DNA from: an uncultured Alphaproteobacteria bacterium
GTDB lineage: Bacteria; Pseudomonadota; Alphaproteobacteria; Rhodobacterales; Rhodobacteraceae
NCBI GenBank assembly: GCA_913031285.1
Contig: CAJWEI010000008.1
Coordinates: forward strand, 1 to 64,000
DNA length: 64,000 bases
Direction: 5' to 3'
Under the pieces are notes generated by a model. The model did not search any database. It was not told the origin of the DNA and saw nothing but the letters and a program-made list of their open reading frames with translations. Positions 45,611-55,708 of this stretch are shown here, piece by piece (position 1 is the stretch's first letter; each line of letters starts with the position of its first letter). The position numbers and the translations under genes are program-made.

Positions 45611-47263
45611 ATGCTAACCCTTCTTAGCATTCGTGATATACTTATCATTGATCAGCTTGAGCTGGGCTTTGCCGCAGGATTGAATATATTTACTGGGGAA
45701 ACTGGGGCTGGTAAATCGATACTTATGGACAGCTTGGGTTTTGTACTGGGATGGCGTGGTCGTGCTGATCTAGTCCGGTCTGGCGCTGAAAAAGGCGAAG
45801 TAACAGCCATTTTTGAACTTTCTGATGATCATCTGGCTTTAGACGTGCTTAGAAAAGCTGGACTTCAAGACGGTCTAGATTTGATTATTCGGCGGACCAA
45901 CGCCAAGGATGGACGTAAAATTGCATGGATAAATGATCGGCGCGTTTCTGGCGATTTACTACGTAATGTATCAAAGCATCTTGTAGAGCTGCATGGTCAG
46001 CATGATGATCGCGGATTATTGGATTCAAATCGCCATCGTCAGTTGCTTGATCAATTTGGAGGTCACCTTCATCTCAATGAAAGTACGCTACAGGCTTGGC
46101 GCGCCGTTGTAGAAGCCGAGGATGATCTGAAAAAAGAAACTGAATTACTTGAAGCTCTTAGTCAGGAAGAAGAATTTTTGCGCCACTCCGTTGAGGAACT
46201 CACTTCCTTGGATCCTCAACCGGGCGAAGAAGCCGAACTCGATACGCGACGGCGCCTGATGCAATCTGCTGGAAAACTGCGCGTAGATATCGATAAAGCT
46301 GCCCATGCCCTTGGCCGCGAAGCTGCCGAGGGTATGATAGGGGATGCACTTCGTTGGTTGGAAGCTGCTGGCGAAGAAATGGATGGACATTTGGATGCGG
46401 CAATTGATAGTCTGTCTGCGTCGGTTAGCACTCTAAACGAGGCAGTACGGCATATAGAAACGTGTCGTCAAGAGCTAGACTTCAATCCTTATGACCTTGA
46501 AACGGCTGAAGAACGCCTGTTTGCTATTCGTGGTCTTGCGCGCAAGCATAAAGTACCCGCCGATACTTTGACTGAATTTGCTAAAGAGCTAACAATGAGG
46601 CTTGCGGTATTGGATGCAGGGCAGAACTCACTAGCAGAAAAGAAATTGGCGCTCAAGCAGGCCCAAGATGTCTATGATGGATATACAAATACCCTTAGCC
46701 AAGCCCGCAGAACTAGTGCTGTGACGCTCGATAAAGCAATGATCAGCGAGCTGGCTCCGCTGAAAATGAATCGTGCTCTTTTCCAAACGGACGTCACCCC
46801 CTCTGAGCCTGGGCCACATGGAAAAGATATGGTTATCTTTCACGTAAGGACAAACCCTGGCTCACCTGCCGGTCCACTAGCAAGAATTGCGTCTGGCGGA
46901 GAACTCAGCCGTTTTCTTCTGGCACTCAAAGTCTGTTTGAGAACGAATGAAGATGTTCAAACAATTATCTTTGATGAGATAGACCGCGGTGTTGGTGGGG
47001 CGACTGCAGATGCTGTAGGGCGGAGGTTATCTGATCTTGCCACAGACACTCAGGTTCTTGCTGTTACGCATTCGCCCCAAGTCGCTGCATTCGCAACGCG
47101 TCATTTTAGGGTTAGCAAGCAACAATCTGACAACGAAACTCTCTCAGACGTGGAAGACCTGGACCAAGATTCTAGGATAAGAGAAATTGCCCGCATGATT
47201 TCAGGGGATGTCATCACCAAAGAAGCGATCGCCGCTGCAGATACGCTGATAAAATCAAGCTAG
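45611..47263 (+). CDS. recN: DNA repair protein RecN
   Basis: SMC-like ATPase in double-strand-break repair. Walker A is FTGETGAGKSILMDSLGFVLG (about 30), a central coiled coil spans about 150-370, the ABC signature is ASGGELSRFLLALK (about 430) and Walker B follows as TIIFDEIDRGVGG. The frame opens with TTG at 45593, but the ATG at 45611 (MLTLLSIRDILIID) is the usual family start and gives 550 residues. Last gene of the cluster. Confidence 0.94.
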   Translation: MLTLLSIRDILIIDQLELGFAAGLNIFTGETGAGKSILMDSLGFVLGWRGRADLVRSGAEKGEVTAIFELSDDHLALDVLRKAGLQDGLDLIIRRTNAKDGRKIAWINDRRVSGDLLRNVSKHLVELHGQHDDRGLLDSNRHRQLLDQFGGHLHLNESTLQAWRAVVEAEDDLKKETELLEALSQEEEFLRHSVEELTSLDPQPGEEAELDTRRRLMQSAGKLRVDIDKAAHALGREAAEGMIGDALRWLEAAGEEMDGHLDAAIDSLSASVSTLNEAVRHIETCRQELDFNPYDLETAEERLFAIRGLARKHKVPADTLTEFAKELTMRLAVLDAGQNSLAEKKLALKQAQDVYDGYTNTLSQARRTSAVTLDKAMISELAPLKMNRALFQTDVTPSEPGPHGKDMVIFHVRTNPGSPAGPLARIASGGELSRFLLALKVCLRTNEDVQTIIFDEIDRGVGGATADAVGRRLSDLATDTQVLAVTHSPQVAAFATRHFRVSKQQSDNETLSDVEDLDQDSRIREIARMISGDVITKEAIAAADTLIKSS

Positions 47264-47498
47264 AGATATGACGCTTCCCGCGTGTGAGATCTTTCCTTCT
47301 ACAAGATGAAGGTATTTTGGAGGCGTGCGGAAAGGGATTATTATTGAAGCTGCCTGAGAACTATTAAGAGATCGTTGAGTGAATATCGAAAAATGTATGA
47401 TCCAAGTGAATTTTATAATCCGCACATTTAATATGTACAAATCTCAAGCTTGCATAAAGTTATTCATCAATAGGTTCATGATATTTTGCGGCTCTGGC

Positions 47499-48695
47499 TT
47501 ATGTGACTTTAGCCTTTATTTTATATTCAGATCTGTCCCAAAGCGAGTTTTGCATAACATCGGCGATTATTTTGCATGCGACTAGGACGTCGTCTTTATC
47601 AATGTAGAGAGGGGTAAAGCCAAATCGCATGATATCAGGCGCGCGAAAGTCGCCAACTACTCCTCTTGCAATAAGCGCCTGAATGGCGGCATAGCCATCT
47701 TGAAAATGAAAGGACACCTGTGATCCGCGTATTTTTGCGTCGCGTGGTGAAGCGAGTTTTAGCATTGGACAAGAAGTCTTGAGGGTATTTATAAATAGGT
47801 TACTAAGCTCCATAGACGCTGCACGTACGTCCGCCATCTCAACCATGTCCCAAATATCAAGAGCGCTGTCTAGGCTCGCTGAGGCAATAACTCCTGGTGT
47901 TCCCACACGCATTCTTTCGATTGAAAGCCCGGCACGATAGTTTTGCTCGAACTCAAAAGGCGCTGCATGTCCCAGCCAGCCGGACAAAGCTGGCTCAGCT
48001 ATACTGCTATGGCGCGGGGCTACATAAATAAATCCTGGCGATCCAGGGCCACCATTAAGATATTTATAAGTGCAACCAACTGCAAAGTCGGCCTTTGCTT
48101 TGGCAAGATCAACTTCGATGGCGCCTGCAGAATGGGCCAGATCCCAAATTGTGAGCGCCCCTGCAGCGTGAGCGAGCGCAGTAATGTCGGTCATATTGTG
48201 CATGCGCCCGGTGCGATAGTCAATTTCGGTAATCAAAGTAACGGCTACATCTTCCGAAATATGCTGTGCGATTTCTTCTGGGGCTACGACTTGCAGTTTA
48301 TGACCTTGATTAAGAGATTTTACAAGGCCTTCCGCCATATAGAGGTCAGATGGGAAATTACCGCTATCGGTCAAGATAACTTTGCGATCTGGCCGCATAG
48401 CGAGGGCCGACGCAAGTGCCTGATAGACCTTTATGGATAGTGTATCGCCAACGACAAGATGATCTTTCTCAGCCCCAGTGAGGCGCCCAAGCCGGTTTCC
48501 TAGATCTACAGGTTGTTGCATCCACCCAGCTTTATTCCAGCCGGTGATCAACATTTCTCCCCATTCACGCTTCATCATATCAGTCACGCGGTCAATAGCA
48601 GACTTTGGTAGTGGTCCAAGCGAGTTTCCATCTAAATAGATCATATCTTTTGGGAGCTCAAAAAGGTTTTTTGTCATTGAAAATGGGGTATTCAC
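47499..48695 (-). CDS. kynU: kynureninase
   Basis: PLP enzyme splitting kynurenine to anthranilate and alanine in tryptophan breakdown. The 398-residue protein has the substrate-side YLDGNSLGPLPKSA, the cofactor-side IWDLAHSAGAIEVDL (Asp of PLP contact) and the Schiff-base lysine in GCTYKYLNGGPGSPGF (about 221-236). The start is GTG at 48695 with GGAG 7 bases upstream; an in-frame ATG occurs six codons later. No kynA or kynB neighbour is visible. It converges on recN. Confidence 0.92.
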   Translation of the reverse strand: MNTPFSMTKNLFELPKDMIYLDGNSLGPLPKSAIDRVTDMMKREWGEMLITGWNKAGWMQQPVDLGNRLGRLTGAEKDHLVVGDTLSIKVYQALASALAMRPDRKVILTDSGNFPSDLYMAEGLVKSLNQGHKLQVVAPEEIAQHISEDVAVTLITEIDYRTGRMHNMTDITALAHAAGALTIWDLAHSAGAIEVDLAKAKADFAVGCTYKYLNGGPGSPGFIYVAPRHSSIAEPALSGWLGHAAPFEFEQNYRAGLSIERMRVGTPGVIASASLDSALDIWDMVEMADVRAASMELSNLFINTLKTSCPMLKLASPRDAKIRGSQVSFHFQDGYAAIQALIARGVVGDFRAPDIMRFGFTPLYIDKDDVLVACKIIADVMQNSLWDRSEYKIKAKVT

Positions 48696-49231
48696 GCCTA
48701 TTCTCCGGTTGTCTTTTCAAATCTTGTTTACGATGCAGGAAGTTGAAGTGCAAAGTTAAAACTCACAGCCCACAAATTCTTGATAGCTTTTTTGTGCAGG
48801 GCTTAGATGCTCTTAGACTTTTGTTTGATACTAATGAGGCAGGCTCAAAAGCGATTTAAAGCCTCTGCAGTGCTGCAATAAATTCCTTCGTTAAACCTTA
48901 CCCATATTTTCCAATTAAAATTATGTCACTTTAAAAAAATGTTATTATAATTGGATCTAGATGTTTATGGTCATTTGCACATGAATCTTTGCATTTAGTT
49001 GTAAATTCATTTTAATTTTTTGTAAGTTATTGTTATAATGAGAAAATATTTTCTTCCGTCATTTCCAAATTAAATTATACAGCATTAAGGTTTAATTTTG
49101 AAAAAATGAAGTTAATCCAAGCGTAGTTAATTAGTCTGACAAAGCGGCATTCACATTTGGTTGCGTTGATTATAGGAAGACATTTCAAAGTTTAATTAGG
49201 CTTTGTAACCTGAGAAAAAGGGGCGGAAACG
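48696..49231. other. AT-rich intergenic stretch between kynU and pntA
   Basis: About 535 bases separating divergent kynU and pntA. The middle (about 48900-49130) is conspicuously AT-rich with long T and A runs. No open frame carries a recognisable domain, and no RNA gene is evident. It should hold the pntAB and kynU promoters, but I cannot single out a convincing -35/-10 pair. A GAGAAAAAGGGG ribosome-site-like stretch precedes pntA. Confidence 0.45.
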
Positions 49232-50803
49232 TTGAAGATCGGAACACCTAAAGAAGTTAGCTCTGGTGAAGCCAGAGTAGCGATGACACCAGACAGCGCT
49301 CTAGCGCTACAAAAGCTTGGTCATGAATGCTTGGTTGAAACTGGCGCTGGTAAATCAGCAGGTTTCTCTGACACGCTTTACAAAGAGGCCGGCGTTACTG
49401 TCGTAAAGACACCTGCAGCGCTTTGGAAAGCAGCGGATATAATAGCAAAGGTTCGGCCCCCAAACGATACTGAAGCAAAGCGCCTTACAGAAGGGAAGGC
49501 TCTTATTTCGTTGTTTTATCCATCACAAAATGTAGAACAAATGGCGAAGATCGCTGATCAAGGTGCTTCAGTTATCGCGATGGATATGGTGCCGCGGATT
49601 TCTAGGGCGCAGAAGATGGATGCACTCAGTTCAATGGCCAACATAGCTGGATATCGCGCTATCATCGAAGCTGGAAATAACTTTGGCCGCTTCTTTACCG
49701 GTCAAATCACAGCGGCAGGCAAGGTCCCTCCAGCCAAAGTGTTGGTTGTGGGGGCTGGAGTGGCTGGCCTTGCTGCGATTGGTACGGCAACATCCCTCGG
49801 TGCTATAACATATGCGTTTGATGTGCGCCCTGAGGTTGCTGAACAAATCGAATCAATGGGGGCAGAATTTGTCTTCCTCGACTTCGAAGAGAACCAGCAG
49901 GATGGTGCGGAAACTGGTGGCTATGCAGCGCCGTCAAGCCCCGAATTTCGTGAAAAGCAGCTCGAGAAATTTCGTGCCTTAGCGCCGGACATTGACATTG
50001 TCATTACAACTGCACTTATTCCAGGCCAGGATGCCCCCAAGCTGTGGCTCGCTGATATGGTTGCTCTGATGAAACCCGGATCTGTCGTGGTTGATCTCGC
50101 TGCTGAGCGTGGCGGAAACTGTGATTTGACCGTTCCAGACGAGAAAATTGTGAGCCCCAATGGTGTTACGGTCGTTGGCTACACAGATTTCCCAAGTCGT
50201 ATGGCTGCGCAGTCTTCGACACTTTACTCAACCAATATTCGCCATATGATGACTGATTTGACCCCTGAGAAAGATGGCCAGGTCAACCATAATATGGAAG
50301 ATGACGTCATCCGCGGGGCAACAGCAACGCACCAAGGCGCCGTGACTTTCCCGCCGCCGCCGCCTAAAGTGCAGGCGATTGCAGCTAAACCGAAAGAAAA
50401 ACAAAAAGAAAAAACGCGCGTTGAACTGCAAGCTGAAGAAATGGCATCATTTAAACAGCAAACCAAAAATCAAGTTTCACTTCTTTTGATTGGTGGTGCG
50501 TTAACATTGGGTTTGGGATTGATAGCCCCTGTTAGTTTTATGCAGCATTTCATTGTGTTCGTTTTATCTGTTTTCGTGGGGTTCCAAGTGATTTGGAATG
50601 TAAGTCATTCTCTTCACACACCTCTGATGGCCGTGACGAACGCTATTTCGTCGATCATAATTCTGGGCGCATTGATGCAAATTGGTTCAAGTTCGTACCT
50701 TGTGGTCATACTTGCCGCAGCTTCAGTCTTTATGGCTGGCATAAATATTTTTGGTGGCTTTATGGTGACGCGCCGCATGCTCGCTATGTTTCAGAAATCG
50801 TAA
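49232..50803 (+). CDS. pntA: NAD(P) transhydrogenase, alpha subunit
   Basis: Proton-translocating transhydrogenase subunit binding NAD(H). In 523 residues: N-terminal AlaDH/PNT-type domains with KIGTPKEVSSGEARVA at the start, the Rossmann motif VLVVGAGVAGLAAIGTA (about 170), a hinge rich in Lys, Glu and Pro (about 375-410), and four hydrophobic segments at the C-terminus (about 420-515). So this is the undivided PntA form, not the split PntAA/PntAB. The start is TTG at 49232 behind AAAAAGGGGCGG. pntB follows after 15 bases. Confidence 0.95.
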   Translation: MKIGTPKEVSSGEARVAMTPDSALALQKLGHECLVETGAGKSAGFSDTLYKEAGVTVVKTPAALWKAADIIAKVRPPNDTEAKRLTEGKALISLFYPSQNVEQMAKIADQGASVIAMDMVPRISRAQKMDALSSMANIAGYRAIIEAGNNFGRFFTGQITAAGKVPPAKVLVVGAGVAGLAAIGTATSLGAITYAFDVRPEVAEQIESMGAEFVFLDFEENQQDGAETGGYAAPSSPEFREKQLEKFRALAPDIDIVITTALIPGQDAPKLWLADMVALMKPGSVVVDLAAERGGNCDLTVPDEKIVSPNGVTVVGYTDFPSRMAAQSSTLYSTNIRHMMTDLTPEKDGQVNHNMEDDVIRGATATHQGAVTFPPPPPKVQAIAAKPKEKQKEKTRVELQAEEMASFKQQTKNQVSLLLIGGALTLGLGLIAPVSFMQHFIVFVLSVFVGFQVIWNVSHSLHTPLMAVTNAISSIIILGALMQIGSSSYLVVILAAASVFMAGINIFGGFMVTRRMLAMFQKS

Positions 50804-50818
50804 AAGGAAATAGGACTA

Positions 50819-52252
50819 ATGGAATTTGGATTTACCACAGCCGCTTATGTCGTGGCGGCAGTTCTCTTCATCCTGTCTTTGGGCGGTTTGTCGGGACAAG
50901 AAAGCGCGAAGCGAGCGGTCTGGTATGGGATCGTCGGGATGGCGTTGGCAGCGTTTGCAACGCTTATTGGTCCAGGCCAGGGTCTTTGGGCTTTGTCGCT
51001 TGTCCTTATCGCCGCTGGTGGTGTCGTAGGATATATGCTTGCGTCTAAAGTTGAAATGACTCAGATGCCCGAGCTTGTGGCCGGAATGCATGCATTGGTT
51101 GGGCTTGCAGCGGTGTTTGTTGGATTTAATGCTCATTTTGAAATGGTGCTGGTTGCTGGAATGGATGGAGCTGCAAAGGCAGCTTTAGATGGCTTTGCAG
51201 CTCTTATTGCAAAAAAGACGTCTATAGAACTAAGCATTCTGCGGGTTGAACTTGTGTTGGGAATCTTCATTGGGGCCGTAACATTCACAGGTTCTGTGAT
51301 CGCTTACGGTAAGCTTGCGGGAAAAGTCAGCTCAGCAGCGACTAAACTGCCTGGCGGTCATGCGCTGAACGCCGGTGCATCAATTATCTCCTTGCTGGGA
51401 TTGTTGGCATACCTGAACAGCGGCGGCATGTTACCCCTCGTAGTCATGACCATTATGGCTCTGTTTATTGGTTATCACTTGATCATGGGTATTGGCGGTG
51501 CGGATATGCCGGTCGTAGTTTCAATGCTTAATTCATACTCGGGCTGGGCGGCTGCCGCGATTGGTTTCTCTCTTGGGAACGATCTTTTAATTGTCGTTGG
51601 GGCTTTGGTTGGGTCTTCTGGTGCTATTCTTTCCTACATCATGTGCAAGGCGATGAATCGCTCGTTTGTTTCCGTAATCCTAGGTGGCTTTGGCGGAACA
51701 TCTGGTCCCCAAATGGAGGTCGATGGTGAGCAAATTGCGATTGAAGCTGATGGCGTGGGGTCAGCTCTAAACGATGCCGACAGCGTGGTCATAATCCCTG
51801 GTTATGGGATGGCAGTGGCTCAGGCGCAGCAGGCTGTTAGTGAATTGACCAATCGATTGATTGCCAAGGGTAAGACTGTCCGCTTTGCGATCCACCCTGT
51901 GGCGGGGCGTTTACCTGGACATATGAATGTGCTATTGGCTGAGGCTAAAGTGCCTTACGATATTGTATTGGAAATGGACGAGATCAATGATGATTTCCCT
52001 CAAACCGATGTGGCAATTGTTATTGGATCAAATGACATAGTAAATCCGGCTGCGCAGGATGATCCAAACAGTCCAATTGCCGGTATGCCCGTTCTGGAAT
52101 GCTGGAAGTCTAAACAGGTTTTTGTATCAAAGCGGGGGCAGGGTACGGGCTATTCTGGTATCGAAAACCCACTCTTCTTTAAAGAAAATACCCGCATGTT
52201 TTATGGTGATGCAAAGCAGTCATTGGACAAATTACTCTCAATAATAGATTAG
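50819..52252 (+). CDS. pntB: NAD(P) transhydrogenase, beta subunit
   Basis: Partner subunit with the remaining membrane helices and the NADP(H) site. Of 477 residues, about 1-260 form eight or nine hydrophobic segments, followed by the NADP-binding domain III with [15 protein letters not shown] (about 325), the conserved [18 protein letters not shown], and [12 protein letters not shown]. Makes NADPH from NADH using the proton gradient, complementing zwf. AAGGAAATAGGA precedes the ATG at 50819. Confidence 0.95.
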   Translation: MEFGFTTAAYVVAAVLFILSLGGLSGQESAKRAVWYGIVGMALAAFATLIGPGQGLWALSLVLIAAGGVVGYMLASKVEMTQMPELVAGMHALVGLAAVFVGFNAHFEMVLVAGMDGAAKAALDGFAALIAKKTSIELSILRVELVLGIFIGAVTFTGSVIAYGKLAGKVSSAATKLPGGHALNAGASIISLLGLLAYLNSGGMLPLVVMTIMALFIGYHLIMGIGGADMPVVVSMLNSYSGWAAAAIGFSLGNDLLIVVGALVGSSGAILSYIMCKAMNRSFVSVILGGFGGTSGPQMEVDGEQIAIEADGVGSALNDADSVVIIPGYGMAVAQAQQAVSELTNRLIAKGKTVRFAIHPVAGRLPGHMNVLLAEAKVPYDIVLEMDEINDDFPQTDVAIVIGSNDIVNPAAQDDPNSPIAGMPVLECWKSKQVFVSKRGQGTGYSGIENPLFFKENTRMFYGDAKQSLDKLLSIID

Positions 52253-52382
52253 ACGGGCCGCTTATGAGAGCTAAGGGGCTGCATAAGTTTGTGGGCCTTT
52301 TTTGCTGACAGTAAAGTGCGTTGATTAGTTAATAGAGCAGCATTAGAGTTGGCCAATATCTTAAAGTTAAAAGGGATGGTTT

Positions 52383-53657
52383 ATGAGCCATATACAGGAT
52401 CATCCGCTACGCTATGAGCTGGCAAATGAGCTTCACACGCGTCCAATCCCTTCGATGGAAGCCCCCGGGACAGTCGCGTTTTTAGCACTGAAACAAGTTT
52501 TTGGGTAAGATCGTGATAGAGATGCCGACAGGATTCTGCTGATCAAACTATTGGATCGTTTTGGTGTGCCACATCCTCCGCCGCAGGCGACACATTATTC
52601 AGGAAACCTTGGTGAACATCGGTTAAAGTGGGAAAAGCATACGGAGTTTGCGACATACACTTTATTTAGGGAGGGTCTTTCAGAGCGTCCCTTTGATCCG
52701 GCCGAATTTGAAGCTTATCCCTCCGACTGGGTTTCAGAAATTGAACATTTAAGGATTACATCAATTATCCTTCGAGTGGAACCGCGTAGGGCTGAAGAAG
52801 ATATTACAAAAAAGGTACAAGACTGGTTCGTGCAGGAAAGCGTTGCCCTAAGTGCGATGTTGGATAGTGCGGTAGTTACTGGCGGTGATTTTCGGATAGA
52901 CTCTGCTGGCCATTTGCGATTTGCACTATTTGTTAATCAGGGCGTCGGTAACCGTCGCGTTGGGCGTGTGGTCCAGCGCATTTGTGAGCTGGAAACTTAT
53001 AAGTCTATGTCGATGCTGGGGTTTTCTAAGGTCAAGGAAATGTCTGGAGAAATGAATAGGATTGATGCTGAAATTAATCAGCTCATCTCTAATATGACCG
53101 GTACGGAAAATTCAGCAGAAACTACGTTGCATGCTTTGCTGCGCGTTTCTGCAGAACTCGAAAGTCAATCAGCAAAAAGTGCGTTTCGGTTTGCCGCAAC
53201 CAAAGCCTATGAAGCCATCGTCTCGCAGCGCGTACAAGTACTGCGAGAAGAGCGGTTCCAAGGACGTCAAACCTTTCAAGAGTTCATGACACGCCGATAC
53301 CAGCCTGCGATGCGGACAGTCAAAGCAACCGAGCTCAGGCTGTCTGCCATGACCGATCGTGCGACTCGGGCTGGAAATCTCTTGAGGACGCGCGTTGATG
53401 TTGAACGCTCAGCTCAGAACCAGAGCCTTTTGACAAGCATGGACAAACGGGCGGATCTTCAGCTGCGTTTGCAAAAAACCGTCGAAGGTTTGTCGGTTGT
53501 AGCGATCAGTTATTATGCGGTTTCATTGGCAGGTTATCTTCTCGACCCATTTGCATCTGTGTTTGGTGTGGGCGAAGGAACCCTCAAGGCGATAGTTGCG
53601 CTTCCTATTCTCGCGTTCGTTTGGTGGGCTGTGCGCCGCATAAGGGCTCGCATGTAA
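52383..53657 (+). pseudogene. DUF3422-family gene interrupted by one in-frame TAA
   Basis: From the ATG at 52383 (ribosome site AAGGGATGG) the frame reads MSHIQDHPLRYELANELHTR, the typical DUF3422 start, then meets TAA at 52506-52508 and continues in the same frame (DRDRDADRILLIKLLDRFG) to 53657. Without the stop it is a normal ~424-residue family member with the motif HPPPQATHYSGNLGEHRLKW and two C-terminal hydrophobic segments (about 375-390 and 404-418), so probably membrane-bound. Reinitiation at TTG 52551 could give 368 residues. One nonsense change alone cannot tell a real lesion from a sequencing error. Function of the family is unknown. Confidence 0.8.
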
Positions 53658-53730
53658 TAATAAGATAAGTGCTGCAGACTATATGTCTAGGTGGCGCTTA
53701 ATTCGTTTCGATTTGCATTCTTTACTTTGT

Positions 53731-54633
53731 TCAACGTCCACGTATGCGTGGGTCTAGAGCGTCTCGAATACCATCGCCAACATAGTTTACGCTTAAAACA
53801 GTAAGAGAGATGGCAAGTCCTGGCCAGAATACTCTCTCTGGGTAGAGAGTGAGATATTCTACAGCATCATTTAATAATCTTCCCCAAGTGGGGAAATCGG
53901 GTGGAAATCCGAGACCTAGAAATGACAGCGCACTTTCTGTTATTATTGCATTAGCAATGCCAAGAGTTGCAGAAACAAGAATTGGTGAAATAACATTTGG
54001 CAGAATATGCCTTAGTATTATTTTCGTGTCCGTTGTACCAATTGATCTTGCCGCCAAAATAAATTCACGCTCTTTGAGTGCTAGAACGTCACCGCGAACA
54101 ATTCTAGCAGTAGGCATCCAACTTGTTATGCCTATTGCACATACAATTAGAACAAACATTCCACGCTCTGGACCATATGCCTCGCTGAGCGGTTCGCGAA
54201 ACAGTAACATCATAACTAAAAGCAAAGGAAGGAGTGGGAGAGATAAAAAAAGGTCTGTAAGGCGCATTAACATGCCGTCCAGTCTTCGGTAGTAGCCGGC
54301 TATAACTCCGATACAACTTCCTAAAAGTATTGATAATGCCATTGCTGCCAAGCCGACGGTAATAGATGTTTGGCCTCCAGCGATCATCCTTGCAAAAGTA
54401 TCTCTACCCAATTGGTCTGTTCCAAGTGGATGAAGCCAACTTGGACCCTCATTCCTTTGACGAATATTTATTTCATTTGCTTCGAATATCCAAAAAAAGG
54501 GACCGGCGATTACAGTAAGTGTGATCAGGATGAACACCATACTTCCAACGAGAGCGCCTTTATGTTTTTTGAACTGTGTCCATACATCCAGCCACTTGCC
54601 TGATTGCGAACGATCAATCACTACATCATTCAT
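53731..54633 (-). CDS. peptide-type ABC transporter permease (DppC/OppC family)
   Basis: Inner-membrane permease of 300 residues with six predicted hydrophobic segments. The first follows a cytoplasmic N-terminus (SMVFILITLTVIAGPFFWI, about 31-49), and the EAA-type cytoplasmic loop reads ILAARSIGTTDTKIILRHILP near 190-210. The C-terminus PRIRGR is typical of DppC. Overlaps the dppB-type gene by 8 bases. Works with the upstream permease and binding protein and presumably with the fused ATPase at 57.7 kb. Confidence 0.92.
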   Translation of the reverse strand: MNDVVIDRSQSGKWLDVWTQFKKHKGALVGSMVFILITLTVIAGPFFWIFEANEINIRQRNEGPSWLHPLGTDQLGRDTFARMIAGGQTSITVGLAAMALSILLGSCIGVIAGYYRRLDGMLMRLTDLFLSLPLLPLLLVMMLLFREPLSEAYGPERGMFVLIVCAIGITSWMPTARIVRGDVLALKEREFILAARSIGTTDTKIILRHILPNVISPILVSATLGIANAIITESALSFLGLGFPPDFPTWGRLLNDAVEYLTLYPERVFWPGLAISLTVLSVNYVGDGIRDALDPRIRGR

Positions 54634-55633
54634 AGCGGATCCTTGGGTCGAGAACGCCGTATAAGATATCAGCGATCAAATTGAAGAAAACAATTAACAC
54701 TGCAAACATAAAGGTAAGTGTTTGAACCGTCGGGAGATCATTAGCATAGATTGCCCCAATAAGTTGCTGTCCAATCCCATTCACTTTAAATATTTGTTCA
54801 GTAATAATAGCTCCTCCAAAAATAGCAGGTAAGTTTAGAGCTATGACAGTTACCACCGGTATCATAGAGTTGCGCAAAACATGTATAGCAACAACAGTCC
54901 ATTCTGATAATCCTTTAGCTCTGGCAGTACGCACGTAGTCCTGGCTAAGATTATCTAGCATTGAGGCTCGCATATAACGACTAATTTGTGCGGTAGTTTG
55001 TAAAGCTAAAACCATTACTGGCAAAACCATTTGTCTCAGTTGGGTAACAAATGTATCCCAGTCTACCACGCGAAGAACAGTGTCATATGTAGATGGAAGC
55101 CACCCTAGTTGGACCGCAAAAATAACTATAACCAGTGGACCTGTAAAAAAAGGTGGAATTGAATAGCCAATCATAGTAACGAATGTTCCAGCTTGGTCAA
55201 ATACAGAGTAGTGGCGATAGGCCGAATAGATACCAATTGGAAGCGCAATCAAAATTCCAACAATGTAAGACATACCGACAACCCAGAGAGTTTGCGGCAT
55301 TCTTTGGATTATCATGTCCATTACAGGACTACGCGTCTGCCAACTAATTACTCGCAACTTATCTTCCGAAAAGGAAGTGCCAAACATGTGATCAAAAAAG
55401 ACCTGTGGTTCTATCCAGAAAAATTGGACCAGCCATTTGAAAAACTGAATATAAAGAGGCTGTCCAAGTCCCAGTGCCTCCCGCATTTTTTCTTTAACTT
55501 CAGGTGGGACGGTAAGTGGAACTTGAGCCATTGGGTCATTAGGTGCCAAGTTTAGAAGTAAAAAAATAATTAAACTTATGAACAGAAGTGTTGGTATCGA
55601 AATTAAGGTGCGCCGCATTACAAAATTAAGCAT
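54626..55633 (-). CDS. peptide-type ABC transporter permease (DppB/OppB family)
   Basis: A 335-residue permease starting MLNFVMRRTLISIPTLLFIS (first membrane segment about 9-29), with six hydrophobic segments and the EAA-type loop YVRTARAKGLSEWTVVAIHV near 225-244; it ends VLDPRIRYE as in DppB. Cotranscribed with the DppC-type gene and preceded by the binding protein (75 bases). The longer periplasmic insertion around 70-110 (IEPQVFFDHMFGTSF) is also seen in some dipeptide/opine systems. Confidence 0.92.
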   Translation of the reverse strand: MLNFVMRRTLISIPTLLFISLIIFLLLNLAPNDPMAQVPLTVPPEVKEKMREALGLGQPLYIQFFKWLVQFFWIEPQVFFDHMFGTSFSEDKLRVISWQTRSPVMDMIIQRMPQTLWVVGMSYIVGILIALPIGIYSAYRHYSVFDQAGTFVTMIGYSIPPFFTGPLVIVIFAVQLGWLPSTYDTVLRVVDWDTFVTQLRQMVLPVMVLALQTTAQISRYMRASMLDNLSQDYVRTARAKGLSEWTVVAIHVLRNSMIPVVTVIALNLPAIFGGAIITEQIFKVNGIGQQLIGAIYANDLPTVQTLTFMFAVLIVFFNLIADILYGVLDPRIRYE

Positions 55634-55708
55634 TCAAAGTGCCCTGAGGTAAAGTCTAAAAAACTTGCGCCGGATTAAAACATCAGGCGCAAGTCCCATT
55701 ATTTGTAT

